Source of the DNA: Stenotrophomonas sp. 24(2023)
GTDB lineage: Bacteria; Pseudomonadota; Gammaproteobacteria; Xanthomonadales; Xanthomonadaceae
Direction: 5' to 3'
Length of the DNA: 64,000 bases
Assembly: GCF_030913365.1 (NCBI RefSeq)
Contig: NZ_CP133160.1
Location: 1,054,001 to 1,118,000 of the forward strand
A model generated the notes under the pieces. The model did no database searches, had not been told where the DNA came from, and saw only the letters and a program-made list of their open reading frames with translations. The position numbers and the translations under genes were made by a program. Every line of letters starts with the position of its first letter. The first letter of the stretch is position 1. Shown here one piece after another: positions 57,829-64,000 of the stretch.

Positions 57829-58476
57829 TCAGATCCCGCTGGCGTCGCCTTCCGGCTCCAGCGCCTTCACCAGCACCGCCGCCTGGGTGCGACTGTGGCA
57901 CTCAAGCTTCTTCAAGATTGCAGTCACGTGCACCTTCACCGTGTTCTCGGCCAGACCCAGTTCGTAGGCGATCTGCTTGTTGAGCAGGCCGTCGGCCAGG
58001 CACAGCAGCACGCGGAACTGCTGCGGGGTCAGCTGGGCCAGGCGGCTGGCCAGCAGCGCATCGGCCTCGGAACGCTCGGCCGCCATCGCCGGGAACCACA
58101 GCCCGCCTTCCAGCACGGCCACCACCGCTTTGCCGATGGTTTCCGGCGGTGCGGACTTGGGCACGAAACCGGCCGCGCCGAACTGCTGCGCACGGCGGAT
58201 CACCCGCGGGTGGTCGTTGGAGGACAGGATCACCACCGGAATGTCCGGGTGCGCGCCGCGCACGTGCAGCAGCGCGGAAAAGCCGTGCGCGCCCGGCATG
58301 GTCAGGTCCAGCAGCACCAGCTCGATGTCCGGGTGCGCGTCCAGCGCCTGCTCCAGCGCCTCGGCACTGGCTACCTCACGCACCCGCGCGTGCGGCAGGC
58401 TCTCGCGCAGGGCATGCACCACCGCAGCGCGCAGCAGGGGATGGTCGTCGGCTACCAGCAGGTTCACGTCGCTCAT
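57829..58476 (-). CDS. response regulator, NarL/LuxR family
   Basis: 215 residues. The receiver domain has VADDHPLLRAAVV, the phosphoacceptor Asp in LVLLDLTMPGAHG, LSSNDHP and the Lys in FVPKSAPPE. The C-terminal LuxR helix-turn-helix (about 145-210) is TPQQFRVLLCLADGLLNKQIAYELGLAENTVKVHV. Its kinase is most likely the hybrid kinase encoded convergently 500 bases away; the target would be the porin/dctA region, by analogy to similar loci. This is an inference from position. Confidence 0.93.
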   Translation of the reverse strand: MSDVNLLVADDHPLLRAAVVHALRESLPHARVREVASAEALEQALDAHPDIELVLLDLTMPGAHGFSALLHVRGAHPDIPVVILSSNDHPRVIRRAQQFGAAGFVPKSAPPETIGKAVVAVLEGGLWFPAMAAERSEADALLASRLAQLTPQQFRVLLCLADGLLNKQIAYELGLAENTVKVHVTAILKKLECHSRTQAAVLVKALEPEGDASGI

Positions 58477-58524
58477 GGCCCCATTGTACGGGCTGTCCCG
58501 GCTGCCGACGCCCCGGCTGCGCCG

Positions 58525-59577
58525 CTAGTGCCCGGCCGCTTCCACGCTGCTGCGCCAGGCATCCAGGAACTGCCGGCGCTTGAGCGCATCCAGGTACACC
58601 AGCAGGCCGGGGCCCAACTGGATCGGGCGCAGGTTGCGCGCCGGGTCGGCGTAGCGGCCATCGGTATGCACGATCGGCATCAGCCGCGCCTCGCGCGACA
58701 GCACCTGCTGGCCGCGCGGCGAGAGCAGGTAGTCCAGGAAGCGCCGCGCCTCGCCCGGGTGCGGGCTGGTGCGCGGAATCAACGCGGTACGCAGCACCAC
58801 CAGCGTGTAGTCTTCCGGTTCGATGATACCCAGCGGTGCACCGGCATCGATGCGGGCCTGCGCATAGGAACCGAGCACGTTGTAGACCAGCGCCAGCTCG
58901 CCACTGCTCACCTTGTCCAGCAGCACGCCGGTGCGCTCCTCGCGTACCACGCCGTTGTCCCCCAGCGCGGCCAGCAACGCACCGGCGATGCTGCCACGCT
59001 GCGCATCCTGGGTGGCCAGCAGGTAGCCCACGCTGCTGCGCTCGATGTCATACGTACCGACCTTGCCGCGCAGCGGTGCGCCCTCGGCACGCAGCAGGTC
59101 CAGCAGCTGTCGGCGCGTATGCGGCACGCGCGATGGCGGCAGCATGCGCGTGTTGTACACCATCGCCACCGGCTCGTAGCTGATGCCGAAGGCTTCATGG
59201 CGCCACTGCGCCCAGCCCGGCAGCGCCTCGGTCTGCGCCGACCGGTGCGGCAGCGCGTGGCCATCGTTGACCAGCTTGGTCTGCAGGTCCATGCCGCTGG
59301 AAATCAGCAGGTCCGGTGATGCCGGCCCCTGCCGGTCCTGCAGGTAACGGGCATACAGGTCCTGGGTGATGATGTCCTCGTAGACCACCTCGGTACCCGG
59401 GTGCAGCCGCTGGTAGTCGGCGATGACCACCGCGAACACCTCGATATCGGTGGTGCCATGGATGCGCAGCTGCGCGCTGGCCGTGCCCTGTGCGGGAAAG
59501 CGGCGCACATCGCCCGGTGCGGCCACGGCCATGCCTGCCAGCAGCAGCATGAACAGGGTGGACAACACGCGGATCAT
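58525..59577 (-). CDS. periplasmic substrate-binding protein (extracellular solute-binding family 1-like)
   Basis: 350 residues with a signal peptide (LSTLFMLLLAGMAVAAPGD). The body follows an iron/spermidine-type binding protein pattern: LRIHGTTDIEVFAVVIADYQRLHPGTEVVYEDI, SPDLLISSGMDLQTKLVNDG, EPVAMVYNTRML and a C-terminal LSPRGQQVLSREARLMPI. There is no ABC permease or ATPase nearby. Its start overlaps the stop of the sensor kinase gene (ATGA), so it is made with the two-component system. It may be a sensing accessory to the kinase rather than a transporter part. Confidence 0.87.
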   Translation of the reverse strand: MIRVLSTLFMLLLAGMAVAAPGDVRRFPAQGTASAQLRIHGTTDIEVFAVVIADYQRLHPGTEVVYEDIITQDLYARYLQDRQGPASPDLLISSGMDLQTKLVNDGHALPHRSAQTEALPGWAQWRHEAFGISYEPVAMVYNTRMLPPSRVPHTRRQLLDLLRAEGAPLRGKVGTYDIERSSVGYLLATQDAQRGSIAGALLAALGDNGVVREERTGVLLDKVSSGELALVYNVLGSYAQARIDAGAPLGIIEPEDYTLVVLRTALIPRTSPHPGEARRFLDYLLSPRGQQVLSREARLMPIVHTDGRYADPARNLRPIQLGPGLLVYLDALKRRQFLDAWRSSVEAAGH

Positions 59578-60977
59578 GATGCACTCCGGGGCAGCAGGAT
59601 GGTGGCCACCAGGCCCCCCTGCGGGCGGTTGGCCAGGTCGATGGTGCCACCATGGCTGTCAACCACGCGCTTGACGATGGCAAGGCCCAGGCCGGCACCA
59701 CCGGCCGGCGCACCCTCGCCACGGGCGAAACGCTCGAAGACGCGGCCGGCATCGGCCGCCGCGATTCCGGGGCCGTGGTCGGCGATGGTCAGCACGGCCT
59801 GCGCCTCCTGCACGGTCAGCGCAATCTGCAGCGCACCGTTGCCGCCGTACTTCAGCGCGTTGTCGACCAGGTTCTTGATCGCCTCGCGCAGCAGCAGCGC
59901 ATCGCCATGCACCTGCACCGGCTCGGCGGTCATCGCCAGCTGCACGCGCGGCGCAGGCCCCGCCTGTGGCAACGCTTCGTGCAGGGCCTGATGCACGGTC
60001 TCGGCCAGGTCCACCGCAGCAAACCGCTGCAGGTTGGAGCGGTGGATCACGCTGGCATCGCTGAGCAGCTGGTTGAGCAGGCGGCTCATGTGGGTGGCAT
60101 TGCGCTCGATGGCCTGCAGGCTGCGCCGCATGTCGTCCGGGTCGTCGTCGTCCAGTGCCAGCTGCGCCTGCGCACGCAGCGCCGCCAACGGTGTACGCAT
60201 CTGGTGCGCGGCTTCGGCCATGAACGCCCGCAGGGTCTCGTTGCTGCTGGACAGGCGCCCCATGAAGCGGTTCAGGGCGGCCACCATCTGGTCCATCTCG
60301 CGCGGCACGCGCGCATCGAGCGGTTTCAGGTCGGACGGTTCGCGCCGTGACAGCTCGCGTTCGACACGCACCAGGGGCCGGAAGGCCCGGTGCACGCCAA
60401 AGGCCACCAGCGCCAGCAGCAGGCCCGAGAGCACGCCGATGGCCAGCAGCGCACGGGTCACCATGTCGCGTGCCAAGGCTTCGCGCGCGCGCCGGGTCTG
60501 GCCCACCTGCACCTGTACTTCGCCCTGCGCGGACGCCGCCGCGAAACTGCGCTGGACCACGACGAAACGCACGGTCTCGCCGCTGTAGGGCGCATCGAAC
60601 AGCTGCGGCTGCATGCCCGGCCGGCGTGGCGGCGCGGGCAGGTCGCCATAGCCGGTGATCAATCGCCCGCGGCTGTCGGCCACGCGATAGAACACGCGGT
60701 CTTCGGCCGCCATCGACAGCAGGTCCAGCGCGGCATAGGGCAGGTCGACCTGCCACTGGCCATCGACCAGCGCGACCGAATCGGCGATGGACAGCGCCGA
60801 GGACACCAGCAGATGGTCATAGGAACGGTTGGCGGCACGCTGGCCGTAATCACGCGCGGCAAACAGCAGCGCCACCGCGAACACCGCCAGCAGCGCCCCC
60901 AGGTACAGCAGCAGGGTGCGCCGCAGTGATCCCGGCGCGCCGGCTCGCGGCTCAGCCGTCGCCATCGGCGGGGCCAT
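59574..60977 (-). CDS. tctE: sensor histidine kinase, TctE-like
   Basis: 467 residues from the ATG at 60977, which has GGAGG six bases upstream and lies inside the regulator gene; an ATG at 60965 is an alternative. TM1 (TLLLYLGALLAVFAVALLF) and TM2 (ALLAIGVLSGLLLALVAF) flank a TctE-type periplasmic sensor domain. A HAMP-like linker, the H-box FMAEAAHQMRTPLAALRAQ, KNLVDNALKYGG, DHGPGI and GAGLGLAIVKRVV follow. Related TctDE pairs sense tricarboxylates. Its stop overlaps the start of the binding-protein gene. Confidence 0.88.
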   Translation of the reverse strand: MAPPMATAEPRAGAPGSLRRTLLLYLGALLAVFAVALLFAARDYGQRAANRSYDHLLVSSALSIADSVALVDGQWQVDLPYAALDLLSMAAEDRVFYRVADSRGRLITGYGDLPAPPRRPGMQPQLFDAPYSGETVRFVVVQRSFAAASAQGEVQVQVGQTRRAREALARDMVTRALLAIGVLSGLLLALVAFGVHRAFRPLVRVERELSRREPSDLKPLDARVPREMDQMVAALNRFMGRLSSSNETLRAFMAEAAHQMRTPLAALRAQAQLALDDDDPDDMRRSLQAIERNATHMSRLLNQLLSDASVIHRSNLQRFAAVDLAETVHQALHEALPQAGPAPRVQLAMTAEPVQVHGDALLLREAIKNLVDNALKYGGNGALQIALTVQEAQAVLTIADHGPGIAAADAGRVFERFARGEGAPAGGAGLGLAIVKRVVDSHGGTIDLANRPQGGLVATILLPRSAS

Positions 60978-61641
60978 CGCTGGCCTCCAGCAGGTAGCCG
61001 ACACCGCGCACGGTGGTGATGCGCAGCGGCGCGGCGGCCAGCTTCCGACGCAGGCGCCCCACATAGAGCTCGATGGCATTCGGGCCGGCCTCGTCATCGA
61101 AGCCGAACAGGCCGTTGCCGATTTCATCCTTGCCCACCACCTGGCCCAGCCGCCCGACCAGGATTTCCAGCAGGCGGTACTCGCGGTTGGGCAGTTCGAT
61201 CGGCTCGCCATCCAGGCTCACCTTGTGCGCGGCGTTGTCGAACTGGAAACCGCCGATCTGCACCACTTCGCTGGCATGCCCGCGCGCGCGCCGCAGCAGC
61301 ACGCGGCAGCGCGCCTCGAATTCGCGGAAATCGAATGGCTTGCCCAGGTAGTCGTCGGCGCCCACGTCCAGCGCCTGCACGCGGTCCTCGATGCCATCGC
61401 GGGCGGTCAGCATCAGCACCGGGGTGGCATCGCCGCGCTCGCGCATGCCGGCCAGCACGCGCAGGCCATCCAGCTTGGGCAGGCCGATATCCAGCACCAC
61501 CAGGTCGAAACTCTGGTAGCGCAGCACGCTCGCGGCAGCCAGGCCGTCGGCCTGCCAGTCCACCGCGTGCCCACTGCGGCGCATGCGCCGGATGATCGCA
61601 TCGGCCAGGTCCGGGTTGTCTTCGACCAGCAGCAGGCGCAT
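60952..61641 (-). CDS. tctD: response regulator, OmpR family, TctD-like
   Basis: 229 residues from the ATG at 61641 (MRLLLVEDNPDLADAI); a GTG two codons earlier is open. The receiver has the acidic pair in VEDN, Asp in LVVLDIGLPKLDG, and Lys in YLGKPFDF. A winged helix follows (LPNREYRLLEILVGRLGQVV, NAIELYVGRLRRKL, RITTVRGVGYLLE). It heads a three-gene unit with the kinase and the binding protein and is divergent from the porin-citrate transporter genes, its probable targets. Confidence 0.92.
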   Translation of the reverse strand: MRLLLVEDNPDLADAIIRRMRRSGHAVDWQADGLAAASVLRYQSFDLVVLDIGLPKLDGLRVLAGMRERGDATPVLMLTARDGIEDRVQALDVGADDYLGKPFDFREFEARCRVLLRRARGHASEVVQIGGFQFDNAAHKVSLDGEPIELPNREYRLLEILVGRLGQVVGKDEIGNGLFGFDDEAGPNAIELYVGRLRRKLAAAPLRITTVRGVGYLLEASDGPADGDG

Positions 61642-61880
61642 CGGCACGGAAAGGAACGGGGGAAGCGAATGCTACCGCGTGGGGCGCTCCGCTGCCTGCC
61701 GGGCATCGCGGCAGGAAGGCCCTGCCCTGCCCGGCCCCGCCCGGCGGACGCAGCGGCCGTTTTTCGCTGCAGCGCACAAACCGCTGACAGGCGGATGACA
61801 GCTTGCCACGCCCAGACTGCGCCCTCGCACCGTCCGGTGCCCACGATTGCCACGCGCCTGGCGCGTACCTGGGAGGGTTT

Positions 61881-63053
61881 GTGGAACACAGCATCACCTG
61901 GCGGCATCCGGCCGCCGTCCTGGCCCTGGCCGCGCTCGCCGCGCCGGCGTTCGCCGATGATGACCGCCCGGTCACCGCGACCGTGGGCGGCCGCATCCAT
62001 CTGGATTTCGCCACGTTCCACAACGATGACCGCGGCACCCCGAACAAGAACGACACCGAGATCCGCCGTGCCTGGTTTGATGTCTCGGGCAAGTTCTTCC
62101 TGGTCGACTACAAGCTGGAAGCCGATTTTTCCGGCGACCGCGTCGAAGCCAAGGATGTCTACCTCAGCCACACCTTCGGCAAGGCCGGCAAGCTGACGGT
62201 GGGCCAGTTCAAGCAGTTCTACTCGCTCGATGACCGCACCAGCTCCAACTACGGCACGTTCCTGGAGCGCGGCAATGCCGGTACCACGCTGGCCCCGCTG
62301 TACCGCTGGGGCGCGTCCTGGCAGGCCAATCCGGGTGATTTCACCTGGGCGGCCAGCGTCTACAGCCTGGAAAGCATCGATGCCTGGCAGGTGAAGGGCC
62401 GTGCGGCCGGTGGCCGGGTTACCTGGGCGCCCTCCCCGCGCGATGGCGACGTGCTGCACCTGGGGCTGTCGCTGGCCCGTGAGGCGTACGACAACCCGGG
62501 CGCCAGCGGCGTACCGGGCCTGAAGATCCGCCCGCGCCCGGCCGGCCACCTGTCCGACAACAGCCGCCTGACCCTGGTCGATTTCTCCAACGGCCGCGAT
62601 ACCGACGTCAACAAATGGTCCCTGGAATACGCGCAGGTCCGCGGCCCGTGGTCGTGGCAGGGCGAGTACAGCGGTGCCACCTTCGATGACGGCGCCCAGC
62701 GCGGCACGGTCATGGCCACCTACGGCATGGTCAGCTGGTTCCTCACCGGTGAATCGCGCGCCTATGACCGCAAGACCGGCCGTTTCGCGCGCATCAAGGA
62801 CATCCGCCACAAGGCCGGTGCCTTCGAACTGGCGCTGCGCTATGACCGCATGTGGGGCGACCAGCACCTGGTTGGCCAGCCGGACCTGCGCCGCGGCAGC
62901 ACGCAGTCCTGGACGCTGGGCGGCAACTGGTACCTGCGCGACAACCTGCGCTTCATGCTCAACGTCATCGAAAGCCGCAACCGCGACCGCCTGGCCGGGC
63001 TGACCGTGGACCGCACCCGCGCAGTGACCGGGCGCCTGCAGTACGACTTCTGA
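61881..63053 (+). CDS. OprP/OprO-type outer-membrane porin, second copy
   Basis: 390 residues starting at GTG 61881, with GGGAGG five bases upstream and a signal peptide (WRHPAAVLALAALAAPAFADDD) following. An ATG at 61803 is in frame but adds non-signal sequence. The phosphate-selective porin family pattern is clear: VGGRIHLDFATFHND, AWFDVSGKFFLVDYKLEADFSG, LTVGQFKQFYSLDDRTSS and the end GRLQYDF with a terminal Phe. It lies just before a citrate transporter gene on the same strand, so it probably passes citrate or another tricarboxylate through the outer membrane. Confidence 0.9.
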   Translation: MEHSITWRHPAAVLALAALAAPAFADDDRPVTATVGGRIHLDFATFHNDDRGTPNKNDTEIRRAWFDVSGKFFLVDYKLEADFSGDRVEAKDVYLSHTFGKAGKLTVGQFKQFYSLDDRTSSNYGTFLERGNAGTTLAPLYRWGASWQANPGDFTWAASVYSLESIDAWQVKGRAAGGRVTWAPSPRDGDVLHLGLSLAREAYDNPGASGVPGLKIRPRPAGHLSDNSRLTLVDFSNGRDTDVNKWSLEYAQVRGPWSWQGEYSGATFDDGAQRGTVMATYGMVSWFLTGESRAYDRKTGRFARIKDIRHKAGAFELALRYDRMWGDQHLVGQPDLRRGSTQSWTLGGNWYLRDNLRFMLNVIESRNRDRLAGLTVDRTRAVTGRLQYDF

Positions 63054-63065
63054 TCCTCCGTTGCA

Positions 63066-63085
63066 GCCGGGTGCCTGCACCCGGC
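63066..63085 (+). other. hairpin between porin and citrate transporter genes
   Basis: GCCGGGTG / CACCCGGC with a four-base loop lies 12 bases after the porin stop and has no T run. It may set different mRNA levels for the abundant porin and the transporter, rather than being a full terminator. Confidence 0.45.
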
Positions 63086-63123
63086 ATTCCTTCACCACAC
63101 CCTACGTTTCAAGGAGTCCGCAG

Positions 63124-64000
63124 ATGATGCTGAGCATCCTCGGCTTTGGCATGGTCATTACGTTCATGTACTTGATCATGAGCAAACGGCTGTCGCCACT
63201 GGTGGCGCTGATCACCATTCCGATCATCTTCGCCCTGCTCGGCGGCTTCGGTGCGGGCATCGACGAAATGATGCTGGAGGGCATCAAGAAGATCGCGCCG
63301 ACCGGCGTGATGCTGATGTTCGCCATCCTCTACTTCGGGGTGATGATCGATGCGGGCCTGTTCGATCCGCTGGTGCGGGTGATCCTGCGCTTCGTCAAGG
63401 GCGACCCGATGAAGATCGTGCTCGGCACCGCCGTGCTGGCGATGCTGATCTCGCTCGACGGCGATGGTTCGACCACCTACATGATCACCGTCTCGGCAAT
63501 GCTGCCGCTGTACCAGCGGCTGGGCATGAACGCGCTGAACATGACCTGCGTGACCATCCTGGCCGGCGGCGTGATGAACCTGACGCCGTGGGGTGGCCCC
63601 ACCGCGCGCGCCGCCACCGCCCTGCACGTGGACCCGGCCGACGTGTTCGTGCCGCTGATCCCGGCGATGGTGATGGCCTGTGCCGGCGTGCTGCTGCTGG
63701 CCTGGTACCTGGGCCTGAAGGAGCGCCGCCGCCTGGGCGTGGTGGCGCTGCCCACCGGCGGCAGCTGGATGGACAGCACCGTGTCCGACGATGGCAACAC
63801 GCTGCCCACCGTCGAGGACGCCGAGGACATCAAGCGGCCCAAGCTGCTGTGGGTGAACCTGGCGCTGACCCTGGCCCTGATGACCGCGCTGGTGATCGGC
63901 GTGCTGCCGATGCCGGTGCTGTTCATGGTCGGCTTCGCGATCGCGCTGGTGATCAACTACCCGAACCTGGCCGAACAGCGCCGCCGCGTGGTCAACCACG
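63124..64000 (+). CDS. citM: CitMHS-family citrate:proton (metal-citrate) symporter, cut by window end
   Basis: The frame is open from the ATG at 63124, with AAGGAG seven bases upstream, to the window end: 292 codons of a family of about 430-450. The start MMLSILGFGMVITFMYLIMSKRLSPLVALI, the conserved ISLDGDGSTTYMITVSAMLPLYQRLGMN and GGVMNLTPWGGPTARAA are diagnostic of CitMHS. Several membrane segments are visible. It imports citrate complexed with divalent metal. It follows the porin gene and is divergent from the TctDE-like regulators. The C-terminal half is outside the window. Confidence 0.93.
   Translation, partial: MMLSILGFGMVITFMYLIMSKRLSPLVALITIPIIFALLGGFGAGIDEMMLEGIKKIAPTGVMLMFAILYFGVMIDAGLFDPLVRVILRFVKGDPMKIVLGTAVLAMLISLDGDGSTTYMITVSAMLPLYQRLGMNALNMTCVTILAGGVMNLTPWGGPTARAATALHVDPADVFVPLIPAMVMACAGVLLLAWYLGLKERRRLGVVALPTGGSWMDSTVSDDGNTLPTVEDAEDIKRPKLLWVNLALTLALMTALVIGVLPMPVLFMVGFAIALVINYPNLAEQRRRVVNH

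Noticed and set aside
58525..59577. Part of an ABC importer operon
   Set aside because: No permease or ATPase gene is adjacent; the neighbours are a kinase, a regulator and, beyond, a LuxR-type regulator.

Overview
The window is a high-GC, gene-dense stretch of chromosome from a gammaproteobacterium of the Xanthomonadaceae, almost certainly Stenotrophomonas (S. maltophilia complex). Three things point there: the gene order tolC-pcm-smeRo-smeO-smeP of the SmeOP-TolC efflux system (27909-35211), abundant GTAG-headed palindromic REP elements (SMAG type) together with a REP-associated tyrosine transposase (RAYT), and several large TonB-dependent receptors. I see no tRNA, rRNA, prophage, classical insertion sequence or CRISPR array.

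Left part (1-13178). An ECF sigma factor is cut by the window edge. It is followed by two tandem paralogous secreted proteins of unknown function, inorganic pyrophosphatase, an HDOD protein with a dead receiver domain, a TonB-dependent receptor with an AraC-type regulator upstream, a CadC-like membrane regulator with a beta-propeller output, a two-TM-pore channel-like protein, and thiC under a TPP riboswitch.

Branched-chain amino acid block (17277-27374). Nine genes, ilvC-ilvG-ilvM-ilvA-leuA-(Tam-like methyltransferase)-leuC-leuD-leuB, run in one direction with overlapping or close junctions. Upstream lies a leader ORF with an Ile/Leu/Val codon run, a mutually exclusive antiterminator/terminator pair, and then a second, Thr-rich mini-ORF with its own terminator. 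The operon therefore looks controlled by translation-dependent attenuation. The threonine deaminase lacks its usual regulatory domain, which fits control mainly at the RNA level. A BCCT transporter, gamma-glutamyltransferase and a 4 x 135-bp REP array precede this block; a 6-unit REP array closes it.

Efflux and envelope block (27909-41536). This holds the smeOP-tolC cluster with paired operators between smeO and smeRo, then waaA (Kdo transferase) divergent from an LpxL-type acyltransferase. A 7-unit REP array follows, with a RAYT gene embedded in it, then an O-antigen ligase/polymerase, a family 4 glycosyltransferase and a small zinc-finger protein.

Catabolic and transport block (41653-64000). 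A TonB-dependent receptor is divergent from a GH92 alpha-mannosidase and a basic-secretory-protein-like peptidase. Next come malic enzyme (maeB), DctA, an OprP-type porin, a hybrid histidine kinase and a LuxR-type response regulator, which look like a C4-dicarboxylate uptake and sensing region. The window ends with a TctDE-like two-component system plus an orphan periplasmic binding protein, divergent from a second OprP-type porin and a CitMHS citrate transporter that is cut by the window end.

The observations most worth following are the double attenuator in front of ilvC, the Tam-like methyltransferase inside the leucine operon, and the RAYT/REP arrays, including REP heads that supply the stop codons of two genes.
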